Below are positions 18,050-25,665 of a stretch of 48,798 nucleotides of DNA, piece after piece. Numbering within the stretch: position 1 is the stretch's first letter; each line of letters starts with the position of its first letter. The position numbers were made by a program, and so were the translations under genes. This DNA is from Terriglobales bacterium (GTDB lineage Bacteria > Acidobacteriota > Terriglobia > Terriglobales > Acidobacteriaceae). The notes beneath the pieces are model-generated. The model was not told the DNA's origin. It ran no database searches and was given only the letters and a program-made list of their open reading frames with translations. The stretch is taken from the NCBI GenBank assembly GCA_035691485.1, contig DASSIZ010000079.1, positions 1-48,798 on the forward strand. Reading direction: 5' to 3'.

Positions 18050-18324
18050 AGATCGTCTGGTCGCCACTGGCGCGGACACGGCTGCGGGAAATTCAAACAT
18101 TCATCGCCAGGGACAAGCCTGAAGCTGCCGCGAGATTGGCAACGAGAATTGTGGCGGTCGTCGAAACGCTCCGACAGCATCCGCATTTAGGGCGGACGGG
18201 CACCGAACCTTCAAGCCGGGAATTGTTAATCGGGGGAACTCCCTACCTTGTGCTCTACCGAGTGGTGGGCACTCGGGTGACCATTACTACAATCTGGCAC
18301 GGCGCGCAGCGCGGCAAGCCGTGA
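18040..18324 (+). CDS. ParE/RelE-family toxin
   Basis: A 94-residue protein beginning with GTG inside the antitoxin gene. The fold signature is present: VEIVWSPLARTRLREIQTFIARD, then the helix ARLATRIVAVVETLRQHP, HLGRTGTEPSSRELLIGG, and the last strands PYLVLYRVVGTRVTITTIWH. This matches ParE more than RelE: the PYLVLYRV and ITTIWH-type ends are typical of ParE toxins that poison DNA gyrase. Which target it uses cannot be read from sequence alone. It pairs with the upstream antitoxin. Confidence 0.9.
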   Translation: MPVEIVWSPLARTRLREIQTFIARDKPEAAARLATRIVAVVETLRQHPHLGRTGTEPSSRELLIGGTPYLVLYRVVGTRVTITTIWHGAQRGKP

Positions 18325-18366
18325 TTCGTTCGAACTGGGCGGCGCATCGTACAATGAGACGGTTCT

Positions 18367-19269
18367 ATGGCAACCACGCTGGTTCAGATCGAGGTCGGGC
18401 CGCGACGGCCTCAGCCCAAGCCGGAGTGGCTTAAAGCGCGCGCGCCCATGGGCGAGAACTACCACTCGCTGAAGAAGCTGGCGCGTGGCTTGAGTCTGCA
18501 CACGGTATGCGAGTCGGCGCAGTGCCCCAACATTGGCGAGTGCTGGAACCACCACACCGCCACCTTCATGCTGCTGGGCGATATCTGCACCCGGCGCTGC
18601 GGCTTTTGCGCTGTTCCCAAGGGACATCCCGCGCCGATCGATTTCGACGAACCCCGCCGCGTGGCCGAAGCCGTGGAGACCCTGGGTCTGAAGTACGCAG
18701 TCGTGACCAGCGTCAATCGCGACGACGACAACCTGGGCGGCGCCCGCGTTTTCGCCATGACCATCCAGGAAATCCGCAGGGTTTCGTCCGATTGCAAGAT
18801 CGAGGTCCTCATTCCCGATTTCCAGGGTCATGACGACTGCCTTGAGACCGTACTTGCAGCGCGGCCCGACATCCTGAACCACAACACCGAGACGGTCCCG
18901 CGGCTTTATCGCGTCGCACGGTCGGGAGCGCGTTACGAGCGCACGCTGCGGCTGCTGAAGCGCTGCAAGCAAATCTCTCCTTCCACGGTGAGCAAGTCAG
19001 GCCTGATGGTCGGTTTGGGCGAGACCACGGAGGAATTGCTGCAGGTGTTCCGCGACCTCGCCGAAAGCCAGGTCGATATCCTCACGGTCGGGCAATACCT
19101 GCGGCCTTCACGCGATCACCTGCCGATCGCGCGCATCGCTCGTCCGGAGGAATTCCGCTTCCTCAAAGATGAAGCCCTGAAGATGGGCTTCCGTCATGTG
19201 GAGAGCGGGCCGCTGGTCCGGTCTTCCTATCATGCGCACGAGCAGGCGGAGTCGACGGGTATTTCCTAG
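18367..19269 (+). CDS. lipA: Lipoyl synthase
   Basis: A 300-residue radical SAM enzyme that inserts two sulfurs into octanoyl groups bound to lipoyl domains. The auxiliary cluster motif is CESAQCPNIGEC (Cys48, Cys53, Cys59), the radical SAM motif is CTRRCGFC (Cys74, Cys78, Cys81), and the conserved C-terminal RSSYHAHEQ supplies the last serine ligand. Length matches the family. No lipB or lipM lies nearby. A GcvH-like protein at 37645-38319 cannot be its substrate, because that protein lacks the acceptor lysine. Confidence 0.97.
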   Translation: MATTLVQIEVGPRRPQPKPEWLKARAPMGENYHSLKKLARGLSLHTVCESAQCPNIGECWNHHTATFMLLGDICTRRCGFCAVPKGHPAPIDFDEPRRVAEAVETLGLKYAVVTSVNRDDDNLGGARVFAMTIQEIRRVSSDCKIEVLIPDFQGHDDCLETVLAARPDILNHNTETVPRLYRVARSGARYERTLRLLKRCKQISPSTVSKSGLMVGLGETTEELLQVFRDLAESQVDILTVGQYLRPSRDHLPIARIARPEEFRFLKDEALKMGFRHVESGPLVRSSYHAHEQAESTGIS

Positions 19270-19434
19270 CGCGGCTCGCCACAACGCATCCAGCGAACAA
19301 ACCCAGCCGCCGCAACTCCTAACCAGGCCGCCGTTCGCAGGACCGGCTACTCCCTCGGCGAATCACCTCATGTTCACGGGCTGAGTTTCTGATATACGAT
19401 ACCTTTTCCCAGCCAGTCCCCAGTCAGAGGGCCG

Positions 19435-20568
19435 ATGAAGGACTTTTACATCCGCGATGCAGCGCAACACGAGAACCAGGTCGTTACCACCAGTTTCGTG
19501 GTCGCCGTTAAGCAAGTGAAGCCGAAGAAAACCGGCGATCCATACCTGGCGCTGACCCTGGCCGATCGCACCGGCCACATCGATGCCAAGGTGTGGGACA
19601 ACGTGGCCGAGATCATGGGCGCGTTCGAGCAGGACGACTTCGTCAAGGTGCGCGGCCTGATCAACAAGTACAACGGGCGTTTTCAACTCACGGTGCACAA
19701 GCTCAAGAAGCTGGAGGAATCGGCTATTGATTATTCCGACTACCTGCCGAAGACCAGCAAGGACGTGGAGGAGTTGTGGCGCACGCTGTGCGATTTTGTC
19801 GCCGGCTTCACCAACCCGCACCTGAAGGCGCTGGTGGAAAATTTCATGAGCGACCCGGAAATCGCCGCCGCCTATCGCAACGCGCCGGCGGCGAAGACGC
19901 TGCATCACGCCTACATCGGCGGGCTGCTCGATCACGTGGTATCGCTATTCAAGTTGTGCGACCTGGCATCGCGCAACTACCCGCAAATCGATCGCGACCT
20001 GCTGCTGACGGGCGTGTTCCTGCACGATATCGGCAAAGTGCACGAGTTGTCGTACGCGCGCTCCTTCGCCTACACCACCCGCGGCCAGTTGCTCGGGCAC
20101 ATGATCATCGAACTGGAGATGCTGCAGGAGAAGCTGCCCCCGGGCTTTCCTCGCGAGACCAAGACCCTGCTCGAACACATGATCATCAGCCATCACGGAC
20201 AGTACGAGTTCGGCTCGCCCAAGCTGCCCATGTTTCCCGAGGCGCTGATGCTGCATTACCTGGACGACCTGGATTCGAAGATGGAGAGCATGCGGGCGCA
20301 TTTCGAAAGGGAGGCCGCGGTGGAGAGTCCGTGGACGAGCTACAACCCGTCGCTGGGCCGTCCGCTGCTCGATCCCGGCAAGTTTCTGCGTCCCAAGGCG
20401 ACGCAGGCGAAGGAAGCAGACCAGGAAGAGAACGCCGAGCCCGAGGTTGCGGTCGCGGCGGCAGCGGCGACCGAAAGTACGCCGCCGGGCGCGCCATTGG
20501 AGCAGCAAATCTCGGCGCTGCAAAACAAGTTCAAGCCCGCCGGCAACAATAAGAGAGAAGACAAGTGA
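19435..20568 (+). CDS. yhaM: YhaM-like 3'-5' exoribonuclease with OB fold and HD domain
   Basis: A 377-residue protein. Residues 10-95 form an OB nucleic-acid-binding fold (YLALTLADRTGHIDAKVWDN, FVKVRGLINKYNGRFQLTV). The HD metal-dependent phosphohydrolase domain follows: TLHHAYIGGLLDHVV, then FLHDIGKVHEL, then IISHHGQYEFG and LHYLDDLDSK. This matches YhaM, a cytoplasmic 3'-5' exonuclease acting on single-stranded RNA and DNA. It is longer than Bacillus YhaM by about 60 residues because of an Ala/Glu-rich tail. The tail ends in a four-base GTGA overlap with the BlaI-type gene, so the two are coupled. Confidence 0.88.
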   Translation: MKDFYIRDAAQHENQVVTTSFVVAVKQVKPKKTGDPYLALTLADRTGHIDAKVWDNVAEIMGAFEQDDFVKVRGLINKYNGRFQLTVHKLKKLEESAIDYSDYLPKTSKDVEELWRTLCDFVAGFTNPHLKALVENFMSDPEIAAAYRNAPAAKTLHHAYIGGLLDHVVSLFKLCDLASRNYPQIDRDLLLTGVFLHDIGKVHELSYARSFAYTTRGQLLGHMIIELEMLQEKLPPGFPRETKTLLEHMIISHHGQYEFGSPKLPMFPEALMLHYLDDLDSKMESMRAHFEREAAVESPWTSYNPSLGRPLLDPGKFLRPKATQAKEADQEENAEPEVAVAAAAATESTPPGAPLEQQISALQNKFKPAGNNKREDK

Positions 20569-20930
20569 GGGCAGGCGTACCGGCGTCCCTGGAGATTGAC
20601 TGTCTGAAGGTGTTGTGGACGCGGCCGGAGGCGAGTGTTGCCGAAGTGCGCGCCGGAATGCCTCGCCCGCTGGCTTACACGACGGTGATGACAGTGCTGG
20701 ACCGCATGTGCGCCAAAGGCCTGGTGAAGCGCCGCAAGCGCGGCCGGGCATGGTCGTACACCGCCGGGCTCGATCTGGAAACCGCGCGGGCGCAGGCGGT
20801 CAGCAGACTGGTTGCGAACCTGTTCGATGCCGACAGCCGCGCCCTGGTGCGGTACCTGCTCGGCGAGAGCGGCGGACGTCGCCGCGTCCCGGCGAGCATT
20901 TCCTCCCGGATTGACGACGAGCTGTTGTGA
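20565..20930 (+). CDS. BlaI/MecI/CopY-family transcriptional repressor
   Basis: A 121-residue winged-helix protein. The helix-turn-helix is DCLKVLWTRPEASVAEVRAGM then LAYTTVMTVLDRMCAKGLV, followed by the wing KRRKRGRAWSYTAG and a dimerisation tail. The GTG start overlaps the previous stop by four bases. Relatives are usually next to a BlaR1-type membrane protease gene, which is not seen here. It may control its own operon or a distant target. The link to a YhaM nuclease is unusual and may be only positional. Confidence 0.85.
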   Translation: MRAGVPASLEIDCLKVLWTRPEASVAEVRAGMPRPLAYTTVMTVLDRMCAKGLVKRRKRGRAWSYTAGLDLETARAQAVSRLVANLFDADSRALVRYLLGESGGRRRVPASISSRIDDELL

Positions 20931-20970
20931 AATTTGTTGAACAATTCACATACCTGACGATCGGCGGGTG

Positions 20971-21045
20971 GCCCACATTCGCGTTTCTTGCAAATGTGGG
21001 GAAGTTCCTCGGCCCATTCGCGCACGCGGGCGTGCGCGCTCCAAC
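20971..21045. repeat. 75-bp direct repeat, copy 1
   Basis: Identical to copy 2 at 71 of 75 positions. The inner stem CCACATT/AATGTGG and a second palindromic part around GCGCACGCGGGCGTGCGCGC could fold as two hairpins. Confidence 0.8.
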
Positions 21046-21159
21046 ACTGACTGCACTCTCAAATTCTGCCCTCGCTCCACTCTAAAGTCACAGCATGGAT
21101 TGTTGTTCGAACTATCCCACATTAGCTCGCCGGGCCTCGCAACGCGACCTGCGGCGGGG

Positions 21160-21234
21160 GCCCACATTCGCGTTTCTTGCAAATGTGGAGAAGTTCCTCA
21201 GCCCATCCGCGCACGAGGGCGTGCGCGCTCCAAC
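21160..21234. repeat. 75-bp direct repeat, copy 2
   Basis: The second copy, 189 bases after the first. Four substitutions: three are transitions and one is C to A. Two of them change hairpin positions, which suggests some age since duplication. Confidence 0.8.
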
Positions 21235-21274
21235 TACTGGCTGCACAGGCCACGGCGGAGAGCTTGCCGTATCT

Positions 21275-21940
21275 TCAATGTCCCGTGTGCGACCGAGCGC
21301 CGCCGGTGCGCGCCGTACCTTCGCCGGGACAAGCAGCGCCTTTCGCCGCCCACTGTTTCACGTTCGCTAAGAATTCGGTCTGCGGAATCGGAACCGGAGT
21401 CCGGTCGCCCCCCGGGTTCCATCCCCAGAGCACCAGCGGTGTGCTCATGTGCTCCACGATCCCATCAACATCGCGGCCGCCGTTTTGCGTGCGGTCCTTG
21501 AACAATTCACATAGCTGACGGTCGGTGAGTCCTTCCCAGATCATCGCCATTCCCGGAGGCGGCAGGTGCCAATCGGGCGCTCCCGGCGGCGTATGCCGTC
21601 CTTCGACGTTCTGGTCCTGGTGGCAGGTGCTGCACTTCACCGCGGCGATGCCGTCCCCGTCCGGACCACGGCGCACGTTCATGGTGTGCCGATGACTGTC
21701 ATCTCCCTGTCGCGGAAAATCTCCGCGAGAATGGCAGTTCATGCATCGGGGGTGATGGAGGACCGGCAGGATAGCCTGGAAAGCCGCTGCAGCCGCACCA
21801 TCGTCGCGCGGCGCAGTTGCGTACACTCGCTGACCTTGGGCGCGTTCCTGGTCCGCTGCGACCGTGCGGATCGCGAACAACATTGCCAGCGAGACCACAC
21901 TGGCTGCGGCCAAAGCGACACTGCAAGCACGTCGGCTCAC
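21275..21940 (-). CDS. Exported diheme cytochrome c-like subunit
   Basis: A 221-residue protein with a signal peptide (SRRACSVALAAASVVSLAM) and two haem-binding motifs, CMNCH near residue 66 and CSTCH near residue 104. The first lies in RCMNCHSRGDFPRQGDDSHRH, the second in AVKCSTCHQDQNVEG. The gene overlaps the Mo-subunit gene by four bases and should be co-translated. Its likely job is to take electrons from the molybdenum dehydrogenase in the periplasm and pass them to the respiratory chain. The C-terminal 20 residues look unstructured. Confidence 0.88.
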   Translation of the reverse strand: MSRRACSVALAAASVVSLAMLFAIRTVAADQERAQGQRVYATAPRDDGAAAAAFQAILPVLHHPRCMNCHSRGDFPRQGDDSHRHTMNVRRGPDGDGIAAVKCSTCHQDQNVEGRHTPPGAPDWHLPPPGMAMIWEGLTDRQLCELFKDRTQNGGRDVDGIVEHMSTPLVLWGWNPGGDRTPVPIPQTEFLANVKQWAAKGAACPGEGTARTGGARSHTGH

Positions 21941-24237
21941 GCTGCGACTCCTCGACCGGCGCTGGACAGCGCCGCCCGGACGCGTTCAGGCGTAAATGGT
22001 ACTTCCCGCAGGCGGACGCCGGTCGCGTCGAAGATTGCGTTCCCGATCGCGGCGGAAACGACGGTGATGGCATTTTCTCCCGCTCCGGTAGCCGGCACAC
22101 CTGTGCGGTTCAGCAGGACGATCTCGATCGAAGGGACCTCCATGCCGAGATACAAACTGGGGTAGCTCTCCCAATCCGTCGAGGTAACCCGCACGTCGTC
22201 CCACTTGACCTCTTCTACGAGCGCGCGGCTCATGCCCTGGAGAATGCCCCCCTCGCTTTGGTTGCGGACTCCATCCGGGTTGGAAATCGGGCCGCAATCC
22301 ATCGCCGCGACAAATCGGCGCGGCTGAACTTCTCCGCTTGCCAGGTCAACTGCTACATCCGCGATCAGCGCGACGTAGCCGTTGTTGCCTTCATAGACGA
22401 CGCACGCGACTCCCCGTCCGCTGGCGATGCCGTTTTTCGCCGCATTCGGCGAAGGACGCTTCTCCCATTGGGCCGCCTCGGCGGCGGACTTGAGGACCGC
22501 GATAAGGCGTTCGTCTCGGAGATGCTGCACCCGGAATGCCACCGGGTCAGCATGGGCGCGCGCGCTGAGTTCGTCCATGAAACACTCGTGCGCAAACGTG
22601 TTCTGGATGCGGGACGGAGAGCGCAACGGGCCGGTGAAGAATGGCGATGCGACGGTATGCGAGAGAACGCGCTCGCTACGAATGGTGCCGGCCCCGCCAC
22701 AGGCGCCGCCGATGCAGCCCGCCACATAGGACGGCGCGGCGTTACTGCGGTTGCGCAGTTGACCGGTTGGTTCCGAAGCGGTACGCGGAGTGACGGCCTC
22801 CGCGGGGTAGCCGAGGAGTTCTCCCGTAATCACATTTCCCGGGCGGTCATATCCGGGTCGGCCGCCTTTCGAGGTCATCCAGTTCTCGCACTCCCAGGCA
22901 ACAATGGTTCCGCCGTCGAGGGCGGCACGCTGCTCCACGACCGCCGCAGAACCGAAGTTTTCCCACGCCATTTCATCTTCACGCGAGAGTTGGACGCGGA
23001 CCGGCTTGCCGACGGCCTGTGACAAAATTGCCGCATCGAATGAGGCGACATCGGCGCCGTTCAGTCCATAGCACCCGGACCCGCGCACGTAGATGACCCG
23101 CACACTGTCCAGCGGTAAGCCAATAAGCTCGGCGACAATGCTCCGCGTCGGATACACCGACTGGGTTGCCGACCATACTGTCGCAGCGCCGGGCTTAACC
23201 TCGGCCACAGCGCAGGAAGGACCCAGCGAGCCGTGCATCTGGTAGGGATAGACATACCTGGCCCGCACCACGGTGCCCGCCGCTGCCAGTCGCTGCTCGA
23301 CATCCTTGGAGTCAACCACCAGAACGTCGCGAGAGGGCTGGTTGCGCAAACTGTCGCAAAACGTTTTCTGCGGCGGCAGCCCGGCGCCGGGCTTCCAAGT
23401 CACCTTCAAATGGCGCGCTGCTGCGATTGCTTGCGCCTGCTTTTCCGCAACAACTCCCACGAAGTTATTGCGCACGACGATCTTTACTACCCCGGGAAGC
23501 CGGCCTACTGAACCCTCATCCAGGCCGGCTACCGTGGCGCCCACCGAGGGCGGACGCACCACCCGGCCGTGCAGCATTCCGGGCACGCGCACGTTGTGCA
23601 CAAACTCGAATTGCCCGGTCATGAGCGCGGCCCTGTCCAGCGCTGGGACCGGCTTACCCAATACCTTCCATTCCGCCGGTGGTCGTCGCTTCGCCGCCTT
23701 GCTCAACGTCATGTTAAATCGGTGGCTTCCGATGAGTTCCTGATACGTCACGCGCCGTCCTGACTTGCTGCTGACCACGCCATCCGCAACCGTGAGTTGA
23801 TCGGCTTTCTCCTCGAAGCGCTGTGCCGCCATGCTGACGAGTGCTTCTCGCGCTGTGGCCGCCGCCTGGGCCAGGTTGGAGTCGTTGAAATTCGTCGGCG
23901 TGGACTGGCTCCCCGACGTTGTTCCCTCATCCGGGCAGACGGAGGTGTCGCACTGGACCAGCCGCACGCGGCTTAGCGGCACACACAATTCTTCGGCGAC
24001 GAGTTGCGTCTGCGCCGTGAACATTCCCTGGCCCATATCGCACTTGCCCGTATATGCCGTTACCGTTCCGTCGCCGCCGACCGCCAGCCAGGAGTCCAGC
24101 CTTGCAGGATCAATGTGGGAGGGATGAGCGCCGAACGGGCCTTGTGCAAGGGCAAACGGCGGCGCCACCGACACCGCACCGAAGGTCACCACCAGCGCGC
24201 CCGACGCTTTCAGGAAGTCACGCCGCGAGACGCTCAT
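21937..24237 (-). CDS. Molybdenum hydroxylase large subunit, isoquinoline-oxidoreductase type, Tat-exported
   Basis: A 766-residue protein of the xanthine dehydrogenase family. The chosen start (24237) yields a twin-arginine signal SVSRRDFLKASG, and the ATG overlaps the 2Fe-2S gene stop by four bases. Motifs include the molybdopterin-binding GKCDMGQGMFT, the VRGSGCYGLNGADV loop, and the active-site glutamate in GAGENAITVV (about Glu721). The substrate is unknown: aldehydes or N-heterocycles are typical. With no FAD subunit and a cytochrome c subunit next in the operon, it is a periplasmic dehydrogenase that feeds cytochromes. Confidence 0.92.
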   Translation of the reverse strand: MSVSRRDFLKASGALVVTFGAVSVAPPFALAQGPFGAHPSHIDPARLDSWLAVGGDGTVTAYTGKCDMGQGMFTAQTQLVAEELCVPLSRVRLVQCDTSVCPDEGTTSGSQSTPTNFNDSNLAQAAATAREALVSMAAQRFEEKADQLTVADGVVSSKSGRRVTYQELIGSHRFNMTLSKAAKRRPPAEWKVLGKPVPALDRAALMTGQFEFVHNVRVPGMLHGRVVRPPSVGATVAGLDEGSVGRLPGVVKIVVRNNFVGVVAEKQAQAIAAARHLKVTWKPGAGLPPQKTFCDSLRNQPSRDVLVVDSKDVEQRLAAAGTVVRARYVYPYQMHGSLGPSCAVAEVKPGAATVWSATQSVYPTRSIVAELIGLPLDSVRVIYVRGSGCYGLNGADVASFDAAILSQAVGKPVRVQLSREDEMAWENFGSAAVVEQRAALDGGTIVAWECENWMTSKGGRPGYDRPGNVITGELLGYPAEAVTPRTASEPTGQLRNRSNAAPSYVAGCIGGACGGAGTIRSERVLSHTVASPFFTGPLRSPSRIQNTFAHECFMDELSARAHADPVAFRVQHLRDERLIAVLKSAAEAAQWEKRPSPNAAKNGIASGRGVACVVYEGNNGYVALIADVAVDLASGEVQPRRFVAAMDCGPISNPDGVRNQSEGGILQGMSRALVEEVKWDDVRVTSTDWESYPSLYLGMEVPSIEIVLLNRTGVPATGAGENAITVVSAAIGNAIFDATGVRLREVPFTPERVRAALSSAGRGVAA

Positions 24238-24701
24238 GCTCTCCTCGTGTCGGCATACTTGCGAATCGCCCGCATCATGCGGAAGTGAGCGAAGCAGCGG
24301 CACATCACGCCGCCGAGCGCGGCGCGCATTTCTTCGTCACTGGCATTGGGTTTCTCGTCCAGGACAGCTTTTGCGGTGAGAATCACGCCGCTCAGGCAAA
24401 AGCCGCACTGCGCCGCTCCTTCATCGATGAATGCTTGTTGGATGGGGTGAGGTTTCTCCGGCGTGCCCAGGCCTTCCAGGGTCGTCACCTCGTCGTGGCC
24501 CACCGCGCTCACCGGCATCACGCAAGAACGCACCACCTGGCGGCGCACGATGACGCTGCACGAGCCGCATTGCGCCATGCCGCACCCGAACTTGGGCCCG
24601 CGCAACCCAAGCTCGTCGGCCAAAACGAACAACAATGGTGTGGAGGGATCTACGTCTACCTCGTGGACGCTGCCATTCACTTTGAGAGTGATCTTGCTCA
24701 T
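24234..24701 (-). CDS. 2Fe-2S subunit of molybdenum hydroxylase (IorA-like)
   Basis: A 155-residue electron-transfer subunit with two 2Fe-2S clusters. The plant-ferredoxin-like N-terminal cluster has CGMAQCGSC plus a later Cys in VVRSCVMP. The helical C-terminal cluster has CGFC and CRC in GGVMCRCFAHF. It has no signal peptide and would be carried out of the cell with the Tat-tagged large subunit. It is first in a three-gene operon whose junctions all overlap by four bases. Confidence 0.95.
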   Translation of the reverse strand: MSKITLKVNGSVHEVDVDPSTPLLFVLADELGLRGPKFGCGMAQCGSCSVIVRRQVVRSCVMPVSAVGHDEVTTLEGLGTPEKPHPIQQAFIDEGAAQCGFCLSGVILTAKAVLDEKPNASDEEMRAALGGVMCRCFAHFRMMRAIRKYADTRRA

Positions 24702-24915
24702 CGCAACCGCGCGCCTTGGAAGCGCTCCAATTTCGCCGCTCTCTTGGATGCGCGTCGCACGAAACAGGACAAGCCGAGATGGCTGCTTTAACGAATCACT
24801 GCAACGGCGGGGCTAGCGTGATCGCGGCAACCGCGACCCTAATCGCGAAGTTTGTCTGATCGAGCGAAATCGGATGGAAGCGCTACGGTTTCGCCTTACC
24901 CGGAGGAGATTTTGG

Positions 24916-24987
24916 AGGCGCGGGTCGGAATCGAACCGACGCATAAAGGTTTTGCAGACCTCTCCCTTACCACTTGGGTACCGCGCC
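24916..24987 (-). tRNA. tRNA-Cys (GCA), copy 1
   Basis: Cloverleaf: acceptor GGCGCGG/CCGCGCC, D stem CCC/GGG, anticodon loop CTGCAAA (GCA), T stem GTCGG/CCGAC, discriminator T and an encoded CCA (24913-24915). The D stem differs from copy 2 by a compensated change. The anticodon stem has one G-T pair. All parts look functional. Confidence 0.93.
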
Positions 24988-24990
24988 TCA

Positions 24991-25006
24991 ACTTGGATAC
25001 CGCGCC
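24991..25006 (-). pseudogene. 5' fragment of tRNA-Cys, abutting copy 1
   Basis: GGCGCGGTATCCAAGT matches the first 16 bases of a tRNA-Cys and then breaks off at TTGAG. It lies directly upstream of tRNA-Cys copy 1. A second fragment at 25266-25282 breaks at the same point, so the two share an origin. Confidence 0.7.
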
Positions 25007-25108
25007 GCTGATTGCAAGCATAGACGGTCTCGGTCCGGCAGTCGAGGCTCGCGGCCAAACCGCGGTAATCTACTCGCCGCGAACCGGTAACTTGCGGAAA
25101 GGTACTGG

Positions 25109-25179
25109 AGGCGCGGGCCGGAATCGAACCGGCGATAGAGGTTTTGCAGACCTCGGCCTTACCACTTGGCTACCGCGCC
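25109..25179 (-). tRNA. tRNA-Cys (GCA), copy 2
   Basis: Acceptor GGCGCGG/CCGCGCC, D stem GCC/GGC, anticodon stem GAGGT/ACCTC with loop CTGCAAA, T stem GCCGG/CCGGC, T discriminator and encoded CCA (25106-25108). This is the cleaner of the two copies. Confidence 0.95.
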
Positions 25180-25197
25180 CCAATTACGCTCGAACAA

Positions 25198-25216
25198 GAT
25201 CCTTCGCCTGCGGCTC
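25198..25216. repeat. Dispersed intergenic repeat, partial copy
   Basis: GATCCTTCGCCTGCGGCTC, the left part of the element at 1768-1807, then AGGATTTCGC. It is truncated and lies between tRNA genes. Confidence 0.4.
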
Positions 25217-25265
25217 AGGATTTCGCTTGCGGGCTCCCGCTCCGCTCACGCCCGCAAAGCGGCTC

Positions 25266-25282
25266 AACTTGGCTACCGCGCC
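25266..25282 (-). pseudogene. 5' fragment of tRNA-Cys between tRNA-Gly and tRNA-Cys copy 2
   Basis: GGCGCGGTAGCCAAGTT equals the beginning of tRNA-Cys copy 2 and then continues with GAGCCGC. The break point is identical to that of the fragment at 24991-25006. Confidence 0.7.
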
Positions 25283-25372
25283 TCTTCCTGAAGTGCTGGA
25301 ATCCTACCGGCGCCCAGAGAACGGCGCCATCGCGCGAAACCCTCGCCAGCAGCGAGGGTCGGATGCAAATAC

Positions 25373-25447
<75 letters not shown>

Positions 25448-25548
25448 TCGCGTTTCGATTATAGCGAACGCCGGAAAACCGGGTCAAACAAGCGCAATCG
25501 AGACAAGTCACCTACGCAACCAATGCACCGCGCAAAAGAACGGCCCCG

Positions 25549-25648
25549 GTATCTCAGTACTCCGCACGTTAGTACGTAGTACCTCCGATCTACACTGCAG
25601 CGAAATTTCAGACGTACTGAGCGACTGAAATGCTGACATACTGAGCGC
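25549..25648. repeat. Octamer-period tracts before the symporter gene
   Basis: ACTGA-type units occur at 25616, 25624, 25632 and 25640, an exact 8-bp step. A second group around 25549-25585 repeats AGTAC. The tracts fill the space between the tRNA-Gly gene and the symporter start, where no Shine-Dalgarno is seen. Confidence 0.6.
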
Positions 25649-25665
25649 ACCGGATCTCACCGCAA

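Larger units (their letters stand above)
20931..21274. other. Intergenic region with a 75-bp direct repeat and a gene remnant
   Basis: Two copies of a 75-bp sequence (20971-21045 and 21160-21234) flank 114 bases of unrelated DNA. Just left of copy 1, 20940-20966 is the minus-strand counterpart of a stretch in the neighbouring cytochrome gene (21499-21525): both encode DRQ(V/L)CELF. It looks like the remains of a duplicated cytochrome gene end. Confidence 0.6.

Noticed and set aside
17168-18100. A 310-residue open frame on the minus strand
   Set aside because: It lies opposite the cold-shock gene, its terminator and the antitoxin gene, all of which have clear family signatures and control sites. 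It has no protein-like pattern.
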